From: Pomphorhynchus laevis
Taxonomy: Eukaryota > Acanthocephala > Palaeacanthocephala > Echinorhynchida > Pomphorhynchidae
DNA length: 64,000 bases
Direction: 5' to 3'
Assembly (NCBI GenBank): GCA_012934845.2
Contig: WNNJ02003588.1
Location: forward strand, 1 to 64,000
Part shown: piece after piece, positions 25,201 to 34,964 of the stretch
How positions within the stretch are numbered: the stretch's first letter is position 1
Layout of the letters: every line of letters starts with the position of its first letter
Position numbers and translations under genes: made by a program
Notes under the pieces: generated by a model
Seen by the model: the letters and a program-made list of their open reading frames with translations, nothing else
What the model was told of the DNA's origin: nothing
The model's database searches: none

Positions 25201-28200
25201 CTATACCCCACAAGCAATTGAAATTATATCTATATATGGATTTAAAGTTGATGTATGCATTTTAACAGAAATGCTATTGTTGTTGACGCTATTGTATCAT
25301 TGACACACTGTTGTTTAATTGGCAAGCTGCAATAAAGAACTAAATCTGATATGATATTAAACCAATTTAATTTGTGATTGATTCTTCTTTATCGATTCGT
25401 CAAGCTTTAACTAAATCTAATTTAAAATCAAGCTCGAAATCGACATTTGGATAAACTTCTCTGCTTTTTAATGGGCCATAATCGTAAAAATTAAAACTTC
25501 AAAATTAAAAAACTTGACTAATTCAACATTTAAATGGTCACCAAGCTCGGGAATTGGTATAAGGTTATCTCTATAATCTATACTTAGCTTGTGCTTCCGT
25601 AATTTGTTTTAATAACAAATATTTAATTCATAACAAATATGGAGTAAATACTTTTTTTTTCTAAACACATTTTTAATGTTATTAGATCAGTTCCATTGAA
25701 AAACAATTCCGATAGTTAATACTATCATCAATAGTTCTATTTGTGAAAATTTTTCCATTCAACGTAGAATTATTTGATTGTTCTTGAGCAAATCCACATT
25801 TACTATATAATTAAATATTTCTCATTTTAACTTCATAGGACCTGGAAATATAAGACGTACTAAGATGGTATCTTTTAATGAAGTCGCGTGGACTAATGCA
25901 TATGGCAATCCTCCATTCCCACTTCCGTTACAGAGCAATGACTACTCACTTTTGACATCTATAAAACCTGATTTCTTACCGATGTCCAGAGGTAGAAGAG
26001 GTCGTGTAAAACCTGTATCAATGCATTCACAGTACAATCAACAAAGACAGATGGTAACTTGATTTCCTTATCTCTGATAAGACTTTTTTGTTTTGACTTT
26101 GTTATACAAAATATAATTATTACGATTTTATATTAAGCATTTATATTTTAATTATAAAATGACTGTTTCGTGGTATAAAATGGTTACATCTCGTTTAATA
26201 ATTTTTTTAACATTTTGATAAAACATCAAGTAAAATTGTATATTAATTTTAAATTTAAAATTTAAAAAATTTAAAAAATTTTATTTTCAAATTTTAAATT
26301 TTGAAGGTGACAAAAAGTCACCTTCAAGATCTTTAAGATTTTTTTAACATTTAAACTTTACGAACATCGTATATTATGTAATCATCAGGGAATGTTTATT
26401 TTTTAAATAAATATAAAATTATTTATTTAAAAGTTATTTAAATTATTAAATTTAAATTATTTAATTATTTAAATAATTTTAATTATTAAATTATTTAAAA
26501 TATTAAAAATAATATTAAAATATTATTTTAATTATTTTTACATTATGAATTATCATTTAAATTATTTTGTATTAAAAATAACATATGCATATTAGATTAA
26601 CGCTTTTTTAATAGCGTGCCAACTAACTTCTTGAGAGTTAATAATAACTGGCGTCATTAAAATATTTGACGTGGATCACAAAATTAAATTTAGAAAGTTA
26701 ACAAAACTTTTGGGTTCATTAAATCAGATCAGCCGAATGAGTTTACTATTTATGCTTGCAAATTCAGCACATCATCATTAAGATGTATTTGATTATTTGA
26801 TCAAAATCCACTTAAATCTATTTATCTTTTTAAAATTTGCCTAAGTGAGATCCGTCCAAATACATTCAAAGCGGATGTTAGTCATGGAGTAAAAATTTGT
26901 TAAAATGGATCCATAGAGAGAACACTTTTTTTAGCAAAGGAGACATACATTGAAGTTATGAATTTACATATTTTCTCCTCAATATGCTTCTCAAGACAAC
27001 AACGAGCCGTGATTGTGACACCTAAATATGTATATTGATTGCGAATGGAATATTATTGTATTCACTTGTTAGCTTATAAGTTTTTCTAGTCCATCTCCTT
27101 AATTTAATTTTATGGTTTCAGTCTTTTATGCATTTTACAATAAGTCTATTCAAGTCGCAATAATGCGTGAGCAGTGTTAGGCGTGCTTGAGCTGGTTGAA
27201 TCAGTCGTTGTAAGCAGATCATCAACGTAAAGAAGTATTTCACATGGAAATCCGAACGATCTTATATATTGAGCAAGATCCGTTATATAAAGTAAAAATA
27301 GTAGCGGGTTCAGCGTATATTACTTGAGTCCTTAATTATATCGCACATTAAAAACATTAAAACATTTAATATACTTGGTTAGGAGCACAGTTGGTTAAGA
27401 AAATACATAATTTTTAGTTTAATAACTTTTTAGGTAAAAATGTAAGGCACATCAATGCTTGTTTTTATTTAGCGAAATTTTGATTTAACAAAATAAAAAT
27501 TTTCAAATAAAAATTTTCAAATAAAAATTTAAAATAAAAATTTAAAACTTAAATAAAATAAAGTTTTGTAAAACAAAATTTTGTCAACATTTTATTGTAA
27601 TCCTAATTATGATAGCAGGAGCTATCAAAATATTGAATTTTTTAAATAAAGGAAGATTATTTTCTTCTCTGTAACAATAAAACTATGTAATCGAAAGGGA
27701 AGAAGATTATGGGCTTAGTATTTATTATTAGTTTAATAACTATCCACTGTCAAAAGTTAAGCATGTTGACGATAATAATAGGCAATTAATGTTTTATCGA
27801 CGATTATCTAAAATAAGTTTATGAGGCGATATTTGTAAATAATTTTATTAAATTATTTACTAATTTCATTAAATTACTAATTTAATTATTTATTAATTTA
27901 ATTAAATATTTTTCTTATTTATTTAACAACCCTTTTAACAATTAGGTTTTTAAAAAATTTAAATATATTTTAAATTTTGCAATTAAAAATTAACTGCAAA
28001 ACAATAATCACAATGTATCATCAGATTTTTGATATTATTTAGTATTTGTTATTATTCACTTATACTTGATGAGATAATAGGAAACGCCAATTTGATAAAA
28101 CTAATTTTAATTTCGTTTTAGCAGCAATTTACAAATAAGCCTGCTAACAGACAATCGAACGATTACGGAGATTCTGCCAGTTGAGTTTATCTTTCACTCT

Positions 28201-28633
28201 TCATATAAGCTGTTCTTAATGCTATAGTAATTGAAATAGGTAGACTAATGAACAAAAATATTGATGAACAATCCAATCAACAGGGCGATAATGGGCAGCA
28301 ACGTCGATATCATCCAACAATATATTTCTACAAAGGAATGGGCGGACGTCTACGTCGAGGCCGACACAACTATCGCAACGTCAATAATGATCATCAATCA
28401 TTTCCGCAGCAAGGACAATATAACAGCAATCAACATCAACGATCACAATCGAATCCTATAAGAAATAGCGAGGGTGATGAAAACGTATATGGAGCACGAG
28501 TAAATAGAAAGGTACTATTTTACGACTAGTTTTTTGAATTTCTGTTTATTTTGTTTTCAATCAGTACGAACCTAGTCTAGCACCAGTTAAGGAAACGTCG
28601 GAACATGTTATGTCAACTCAGAGTGTTTGTTAA
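19244..28633 (+). CDS. Y-box / cold-shock-domain RNA-binding protein, nine exons
   Basis: This is a host nucleic-acid-binding protein of the Y-box family, which packages mRNA and controls its translation and stability. Exons read by eye are 19244-19445, 20757-20820, 20870-20985, 21051-21302, 24834-24908, 25839-26053, 28122-28179, 28240-28511 and 28565-28633. All junctions are GT-AG and all phases agree, giving 440 residues and a TAA stop. The cold-shock domain spans about residues 70-140, with [18 protein letters not shown] (RNP1) and EDIFVHQSA (RNP2), ending in [13 protein letters not shown]. The C-terminal half has Arg/Gly/Gln-rich patches ([31 protein letters not shown]), usual for RNA binding in this family. 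An in-frame TAA directly precedes the ATG. Introns 2, 3 and 7 are only 49-65 bases; introns 4 and 6 hold retroelement remnants. Donors of introns 5 (GTTACT) and 7 (GTTGAG) are weak. An untranslated first exon is possible. Confidence 0.88.
20380..20500. repeat. AT dinucleotide-like low-complexity tract in intron 1
   Basis: About 120 bases consist almost only of TA, AAT and ATT units. It lies in intron 1 of the Y-box gene. Confidence 0.8.
23280..24480 (+). mobile_element. Naiad-type PLE: RT catalytic half plus terminal repeat, in intron 4
   Basis: Two consecutive coding stretches (23285-23614 and 23630-23860) hold the RT core that copy 10380-12152 lacks. They contain [17 protein letters not shown], the catalytic [10 protein letters not shown], the C-terminal [16 protein letters not shown] and a [14 protein letters not shown] block. 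Coding sequence continues to about 23970. The family's terminal repeat (24040-24480) then follows directly, with no GIY-YIG between. This supports RT being the last domain and the endonuclease lying upstream. The element lies sense within intron 4 of the Y-box gene. It is broken and 5' truncated. Confidence 0.85.
26850..27340 (-). mobile_element. Degenerate LINE RT fragment in intron 6
   Basis: In one minus-strand frame the sequence reads [20 protein letters not shown], then [15 protein letters not shown]. This is the typical end of RT block B and the YxDD catalytic box of a Jockey/CR1-like LINE. Further on, [19 protein letters not shown] matches the usual post-RT YLG block. Stops interrupt it. 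It is antisense to the Y-box gene. Confidence 0.7.
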
Positions 28634-29090
28634 CAACAGATGTTCAAAGACGTTTAAAATTCGATTGGCGTATTTTATTGTATATTTCGTGCTGCGATAA
28701 GCATTGGAGCTTTTCTTTTATTTAAAGCACTAAAGTAGAACTTTTTGTGTGATAAAACTTCATTATGTCAAAGTATGATTTTATGTTTTTTGATATATAT
28801 ATGTGATTAAATTTGAAGCCTAACAGATTTGTCGATCTATTGCAAATTTATTAACCTACATTATAGATGTCTACATTTAAAAGTCAGTAATGTTCACTGA
28901 CAGACGAATACTTCGTTGTATTAAAATTTATTTAACCGCTCAACATATTTATTGTCGAATAGCATGAGTAAATTGTCGAAAATATGAGATATAATAAATT
29001 ATGATAAAATAATAATATAAGTATCCTAAGTCTCTATTTGCATAAGAGACTTCTGCTTGCGCAAAAGTCTCTATTTGAAAGGATAATATA
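28634..29090 (+). other. Probable 3' untranslated region and downstream spacer
   Basis: No coding signature is visible. This stretch probably holds the 3' end of the Y-box transcript. Confidence 0.45.
28993..28998 (+). promoter_or_regulatory. Candidate polyadenylation signal of the Y-box gene
   Basis: AATAAA lies 360 bases after the stop codon, before the first Naiad repeat. In AT-rich DNA this hexamer is common by chance. Confidence 0.3.
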
Positions 29091-29094
29091 CCGA

Positions 29095-29625
29095 CTTATT
29101 TTGAAATTGATTTTTATAATTGACTGATAAATAACAGACGTTGTATCAGAATAAGAATTAGAGGTCATCAGGAGGAACTACTATGCTATCAGGTTTCGGC
29201 CCCTGTTCCTCTACCCAACATAGCAGCGGAGTTAAATATGTGCTAATGATGCATTTCCTCTGAAATAACTATCTCGGGGTCAAACACGTGCTAATGACGT
29301 ATTTCCTTTGATGAAATTTGATTATCTAGTATTATATTTTAATACAAAGTATATAATTTATTATTCGTTCATAAATATTTAATGTATTATATTTTATATA
29401 ATATGTTTCTTGTAAATTTAAATTTATATATTTTACTATTTTCTGCTTGATGTTATTTTTATAGTAACCTAGTTTAAAATATGTATCTATTAAATTATTT
29501 AAATGATTTTGAAGAAAACCAAATATCGTTACATATTGTTGCAATTCTTAAAATTTCATTATTTAATGTATTATATTTTATATTATATGATATGCGTGAA
29601 TGCTCATGCAAACTACCTGGGTTTG
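29095..29625 (-). mobile_element. Naiad-type PLE 3' end
   Basis: Minus strand: the C-terminal RT remnant ([20 protein letters not shown], about 29335-29620) is followed by the terminal module (29095-29330). That module contains CTGCTATG, GAGGAAC, GGGGCCGAAACCTGATAG, CATAGTAG and TTCCTCCTGATGA. It is a broken, 5'-truncated copy. Confidence 0.75.
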
Positions 29626-29629
29626 TATG

Positions 29630-30060
29630 AATTGTAAGTCATTTGTATGAATTGACTAATAAATAACAGACGTTGTATCAGAATAAGAATTAGAGGTCAT
29701 CAGGAGGAACTGCTATGCTATCAGGTTTCGGCCCCTAACTCCTCTACCCAACATAGCAGCGGGGCCAAATACATGCTAATGATGTATTTCCTCTGATAAA
29801 ACTATCTAGTATCTTATTCTAATACAAAGTATATTATTTATTATCCATCCATAAAAATTTGCCACTTAAGAGTTTAAATTTATTCTTTATATTATTGTGT
29901 TGATTTATATATTTTACTATTTTCTGCTTGATGTTATTTTTATAGTAACCTAGTTTAAAATATGTATCTATTAAATTATTTAAATGATTTTGAAGAAAGC
30001 CAATATCATTACATATTGTTGCAATTCTTTAAATTTTATTTACCAATATTAGTATTGTTA
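29630..30060 (-). mobile_element. Naiad-type PLE 3' end, tandem second copy
   Basis: The arrangement and orientation match the copy just before it: RT C-terminal remnant (about 29830-30060) plus terminal module (29630-29790). This module is the best-paired version (GGCCCC with GGGGCC and CTGCTATG with CATAGCAG). Two copies head to tail recall the tandem copies often left by PLEs. Confidence 0.75.
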
Positions 30061-30890
30061 AGAATTAAACAAACTACCTGGGTTTGTTTAATTTTGAATA
30101 AATTAAAGTTAAATAATAAAACAAAATGGGTTTGTTTAAAACTACCTGGGTTTTCACTTTTTGAATAAAAAATTTAAAGTTAAATACACGTATATTATTA
30201 ATATATCGAAATTACTAAAAAAATAGAAATATTTCTTAAAAAAATAGAAAAGATTTTGGAGAAAATCATGGCAAAATTATGGCAAATAATGTTATATCAT
30301 TAGGGTCTATCATTAGGAACGAATTTATTTTTAGCATTGAAATTTTGGATAATTATATAATGATATATTTACGCCCATAAATATTTAAGTTACATTTTGT
30401 AAGTTAAATATTATATTTAACATATGTAATATGTAATATAATTTATATGTTAATGTAACATATAATATGTGAATATATTAGCGTAATATGTTAGCGTAAC
30501 ATAAGATCTTATATAATCTTATATAATATCTTTATATAAGATTAATTATTTTAATTATATTAATTATATTTAATTATTTAATTAAACAAAAACAAGCATG
30601 TATTTGCTTGTGTACTCTTTTTAATTTCTTAATAAATTTTCTAACTTTTACCCACAACTGCAAAGCTAAGTTGCTTAATAAATCCGCCTCATTCTGTTAA
30701 ATATTATTTATAAAATATAAAAACGAAATCTATTTAATTAGATTTAATTAGATTACTTAACTGAGGTTACATATTTTGAATTATAAATAAATTTAAATAT
30801 GGAAATATCTTTATCTTAAAAAATATTTTTATGCAAATGTGGACTCTAATATGTAGAAGAAATGTTTCAAACGTTAAATAATTCAGCCAA
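30060..30890. other. AT-rich spacer with short repeats
   Basis: AAACTACCTGGGTTT-like strings occur at about 30070 and 30145, and once at 29611. The rest is simple AT-rich DNA without genes. Confidence 0.4.
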
Positions 30891-30899
30891 TTATTTTTT

Positions 30900-31635
30900 A
30901 TTCGAATTTGTTATAAATTATTTATTTTAGAACATGTTATTGAAAAAATAAGAAGCTATTAGAAAAAGAAGATTTTTGGATTAAAACGCTAAATTCTATG
31001 TACCCATTAGGATTGAATGACGTGGTACAAGGAATTGGCAGAAGTAGTATAGTACATAATAAACAACTATATTATAATAATCCGGTTAAACGCAAACCAA
31101 GAAGTCATGGTGATAAAAGGAATAGGAAAAATAGAGTTAAAAATATTAAAAAAGATATGTATATAAATGAACAATTAGAAATATTAAAACAACTTTTAAG
31201 TGATAATAAGCTAAAAGATCTTTATGTAAATATAAGAAGTTTTTCTAAAGATATCATATGTTCAATAAATCAAAAATTAATTAACGACTATGATAGGCTA
31301 AGTTGTATAATAGACAGTTATTGTAATACAAAATACTATAATCGTACAATAAATGTTAATAATAACAATAGAAAATATACATTAACCATAAACTTCATTA
31401 ATAAATGTATAGATAACATAAATATAGCCGGACTTTTAAATAATTCTAAAAGTAAAGAAATAATAGGGTCAGATTTAAGTAAATATATTCCTAAAATAAG
31501 GTATAAACTCCTACCACCATTAGGACGAAAAATTTGTAATTATAATAAAGAATTAAAATCAATATGTAACGATAATATTAGAAACATAATGGAAACAGAA
31601 TGCAATTGTAAAAGTATAGTACATAATAAACAACT
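30900..31635 (+). mobile_element. Naiad-type PLE fragment: end of GIY-YIG and start of RT
   Basis: The fragment opens inside the endonuclease (LEKEDFWIKTLNSM-like, YPLGLNDVVQGIGRSS). It runs without a break in one long frame (30998-31639) through the linker and RT N-terminal blocks (RSFSKDIICSINQK, LLPPLGRKICNYNKELK). This confirms on a second copy that GIY-YIG precedes RT in one reading frame. The homology stops at NIMETECNCKS near 31615. Confidence 0.85.
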
Positions 31636-31695
31636 ATAATTGTTTAATTTTTGGATTAAAACACTTAGTTATAAAATTAAAAAGCAGTGACGAAA

Positions 31696-31720
31696 GTAGC
31701 TCTAGATTCGATCTAGAGCT
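31696..31720. repeat. Perfect 11-bp palindromic hairpin
   Basis: TAGCTCTAGAT and ATCTAGAGCTA pair around TCG. The hairpin lies just after the Naiad fragment and before the hammerhead-bearing repeats. Confidence 0.75.
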
Positions 31721-31798
31721 ATTTATGAATTTATCTCAAATGATATCATTCTGCGTGAATTATTGTATTTATATAAGCCCGACGCGAAAGAACGACGA

Positions 31799-31841
31799 TA
31801 ACAGTATTAGATACCGTTTCGTCATAACGATGACTCATCAG
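31799..31841 (-). ncRNA. Hammerhead ribozyme core, short repeat copy 1
   Basis: Minus strand: CTGATGA (31841-31835) is followed by stem II GTCAT/ATGAC with a CGTT loop, then GAAAC (31820-31816). Stem III is ACGGTAT/ATACTGT with a CTA loop (31817-31801), and UU follows as a permissible cleavage position at about 31800. All invariant core bases are present. Stem I pairing is not evident locally, so self-cleavage is uncertain. Confidence 0.7.
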
Positions 31842-32084
31842 TGCCAGATCCCTCCCACTATTGGATGCAGAGGAGGACTAGCAAACGGTAATAAACGAAT
31901 GGTGAGATTGATTGTCAAACTTGATTTCCATATTTTTTGACAACAATATCATCATGGATATTATCATCATATTTCTTCTTTTAAGATGCATGTTTAAGTG
32001 CATGTCAAGATAACTAAGATTTTACATTTTTTATCATAAATATTTTAATTCAAAAGGAACCAGACGCGGAAGAACGACGAGCAA

Positions 32085-32124
32085 CACTGCTAGATGCCGT
32101 TTCGTCATCACTATGACTTATCAG
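32085..32124 (-). ncRNA. Degenerate hammerhead core, short repeat copy 2
   Basis: This is the same unit 280 bases further on and in the same orientation. The core reads CTGATAA instead of CTGATGA (32124-32118), which should abolish activity. Stem II GTCAT/ATGAC and GAAAC (32103-32099) remain. Confidence 0.6.
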
Positions 32125-32306
32125 TGCCAGTTCCCTCCCATTACTGGGTGCAAAGGATGACTAGCAGATGTCAATCAATGAATCATGTGAATGATGTACT
32201 AGAAAACCTCTAGTAACATCATCATTGAGTTATGAACCAGCACTACCGCTTTACCGAGAGTGATACAAAACAAGAGTGATACAAATCCGCGTGAATTTTT
32301 GTAACC

Positions 32307-32453
32307 ATATAAGACCGACGCGAAGGAAAGATTGCCGTCTGCTAGTCCTCCTATGCATACAGTAGTGGGAGTGATCTGGCACTGATGAATCATTGTGATG
32401 ACGAAACGGTATCTAGCAGTGTTCTTCATCTTTCTTTCGCATCCGGCTTATAT
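32307..32453 (+). ncRNA. Hammerhead-bearing short repeat, copy 3, with long flanking inverted repeat
   Basis: CTGATGA (32382-32388), stem II TCAT/ATGA and GAAAC (32403-32407) are followed by a GTT cleavage-type triplet near 32421. The flanks 32307-32332 and 32428-32453 pair over 26 bases with about four mismatches, which would close the molecule as an extended stem I. The 49 bases between the left arm and CTGATGA can fold on themselves (TGCC/GGCA). Stem III is weaker than in copy 1. Confidence 0.65.
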
Positions 32454-32471
32454 GATTATAAAGCTATTTAA

Positions 32472-33235
32472 GTTAGCAATTCAAGATTTTTATATTATAA
32501 ACGAGAAATTATACCGACAAAATTATAGGGGCAGGTTTCAATTCTTGATTTGCAGAGTATCCGCGCTAAACTGTTTTTATTAAATATGACAACAATATGG
32601 AATATGGGCAGTAACCACGATGCATACTCCTCCGAATATATTACGTCAAATGACAGACATCATCACAATGGTCATTCAATGACACTAAAAAATATTACCA
32701 CATGGTCATTGCTCGATGCTTACCAGACTATCACACACATCGATTAGATCATGGGATTGCCTTCCAGACTAAGTAGTGAAATCCGATCTAAAGCTATTTA
32801 AGTCCGCAATTCAAGATTTTTATATTATAAACGAGAACTGTCTACGTTGTCCTTTAAATACTGTATTAATTGGAATTGAACAATTTTGTGTGTGGGTAAA
32901 ACAGCTTTTAGCAACAGCTCCATACAGCTTTGTACAGAAATTTTCTACTTTTAATGGCTCATTACTGAAAAGCGGCAGAAGGTGATAATAAAATTGCTCA
33001 GAATATTAATTATTATTAATAATTAATAAATATGAATGAAAAAACCTCTTTTGAAAATAAAGCATATATTTTTAAATTTCCAGGAACCATCAGTTATAGT
33101 TAAACGACAACAAAAAATATTTTGATATTTCGCTAGTAACTACTAGCATCTTCAGAAAATTAACATAAAAATGAAAAAATCACATAACTAAAGTTTCGTG
33201 TCGGTTTGCACGTTGATGCTGGAATCAAAATCGTT
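32472..33235 (-). repeat. Canonical PLE terminal region (arm 1 of a long inverted repeat)
   Basis: About 760 bases are nearly identical, in reverse orientation, to 39977-40741. On the minus strand they follow the RT/GIY-YIG remnant at 33340-33985, so they are the 3' part of that element. The hammerhead at 33119-33160 lies inside. Confidence 0.75.
33119..33160 (-). ncRNA. Minimal PLE-type hammerhead ribozyme
   Basis: Minus strand: stem I ATTTT, then CTGAAGA (CUGANGA core), stem II GCTAGT/ACTAGC with AGTT loop, then GAAATATC. A two-pair stem III ends in the UC cleavage position, and AAAAT then closes stem I. The very short loopless stem III is known from hammerheads in Penelope-like terminal repeats, which are thought to act as dimers. 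Confidence 0.8.
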
Positions 33236-33339
33236 GCTAACACTATAGAGGAAACAAAAACATTTTAAACAATAGATTGCAAACATAATATAAAAATAAA
33301 TAAAAAATATATAAAAAATATAAAAAAATGTTATATATT

Positions 33340-33985
33340 AATGCTATGATCAACTAAGGCACTGCTTGTTCCACGTTTATGTGTGTATTTATGCTTGCTT
33401 ACTTTTTTATTTATACCTTGCCCAGTTTGACCTATGTATATTTTATCCCAGTCTATACAAGGGATTTGATAAACAACGGATGGATTGTTGTTGATGGATT
33501 TAATTTTTTAAAAATTATACAATTTAGGCATTCTTTTATTGTACAAAACCATATCATGGGATGTTGAAATTTGGTGTTTGTGAATGTATTTGTAAAACAA
33601 TTATTACATATATATCATGGATATTTGGAATCCCAGCATACCCCGTTTATTAATGGACCAAAAATATGAATTTTAATAGTTCTGGTCTTATATAAAGCCT
33701 TTTTAACAGCCAACTCTGGAAATTGGTTTTCTCTTAAAGTGTCAATTATTAAGCCATCACATGTTTCATCGCAACAAAATCGGAGCAAATCAAATTGTTT
33801 CGCGAAAACAATAAGCTAGCAGCAGCTACTTTCCAAGTGTTAGGGGTATTTGAAGACCTAGAAACAACATTGGGTTTTAATCCTACTCCTTGAAAAACAG
33901 ATGTTTTCAAAGTATTATTTGGAAGCCTGCTAACGATTACATGTAAAAAAGTTAAAGAATTATTTTGCTCCTCCGACATTTTTCA
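33340..33985 (-). mobile_element. Canonical Penelope-like element: RT end and C-terminal GIY-YIG
   Basis: Minus-strand order is RT C-terminal block first: LTFLHVIVSRLPNNTLKT, WKVAAASLLFSRNNLICSD at about 33980-33750. A Cys-containing linker follows, then GIY-YIG: PSVVYQIPC, YIGQTGQG, SALVDH at about 33500-33350. The endonuclease is downstream of RT, the opposite of the Naiad-type copies nearby. It is a broken, 5'-truncated copy with several interruptions. Confidence 0.8.
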
Positions 33986-33989
33986 TTGT

Positions 33990-34310
33990 ATGTCTCTATC
34001 AAAACAATTTAAATTAGATAACAACACTTTAACGTCTAAATCTTTTCTTTATGATAATGAATAATTAAACGATAATCTGATCAGCTAAGTATACGTAATT
34101 TATATTATTTATAAATTAAAAATAATGCTAAATTAAATTTAACAAATTAAATAATATTGTGTTTAACAGATTAAATTTATTTTTATAATATTTTGGTGAT
34201 TTTACTGTTTTGTTTGATTGCTGTTTGTTTTATTTTGTTTGTTTGGAAATATATTAATTGTAAAGGCTTCAGAATATAAAATTTCAAAATGATGCAATTT
34301 GTTTACAATT
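33990..34310. other. AT-rich spacer
   Basis: I see nothing recognisable here. Confidence 0.4.
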
Positions 34311-34314
34311 GATT

Positions 34315-34570
34315 AGCATAAGAGATCATCAGGAGGAACTGCTATGCTATCAGGTTTCGGTCCCTAATTCCTAGACCCAGTATAGCAGCGGGGCCAAATA
34401 CGTGTTAAGGACGTATTGCCTCTGATTAAATTTGATTATTTAGTATCTTATTCTAATACAAAGTATATTATTTATTATCCATAAAAATTTCCCGCTAATG
34501 ATTTTAAATTTATTTTTAATATTATTGTGATGATTTTTATATTTTACTATTTTCTGTTTGTTGATTTATA
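34315..34570 (-). mobile_element. Naiad-type PLE terminal module and short RT remnant
   Basis: Minus strand: the RT tail near 34440-34570 is followed by the terminal module at 34315-34420. The module shows GGCCCCGCTGCTATA, AGGAATT, GAAACCTGATAG, CATAGCAG and TTCCTCCTGATGA. Confidence 0.65.
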
Positions 34571-34574
34571 TTCA

Positions 34575-34960
34575 ATGTTTCAATTACCACATTCTTTCGA
34601 AATTTAAAATCTTGTTGTACAATGAAGATTTTGATTTAAACTAAAAGGATTCATTTACACCGAATGTTTAATTACTATTTCACAATATAGATTTATCTAT
34701 AACGCATTATTTGATACATTTATTTGTTATATGATAATAGCATATAATATTATAATATATTATTCTATTATTTTAATAGCATAAATGGTAGCAATTACAA
34801 ATGTGAAAAATGAAGAATATACAACGTTTTAACGAAATTCAAACAAAAGGGAATCAAAATACGATGTTATTACGATGAATAATCCTAATTTATTATTCAT
34901 GGTGCTTTTAAGTTTACAAAGTGATAAAAATCTAAATATAAATGAAGTAATAGATAAGAT
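34575..34960. other. AT-rich spacer
   Basis: I see no gene, RNA or repeat that I can support. Confidence 0.35.
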
Positions 34961-34964
34961 TATC

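Noticed and set aside
28261-28461. Separate 66-residue open frame inside the Y-box gene
   Set aside because: It is an out-of-frame shadow of exon 8.
29140-29280. Canonical hammerhead ribozyme in the Naiad terminal repeat
   Set aside because: CTGATGA and GAAAC are both present and conserved, but GAAAC comes before CTGATGA and no stem II joins them in the required order. Reported only as a pairing module.
32550-32985. Short proteins repeated at 32550-32985 and 40228-40662
   Set aside because: Both pairs are the same PLE terminal region in two orientations. There is no domain, and no codon-level conservation is visible.
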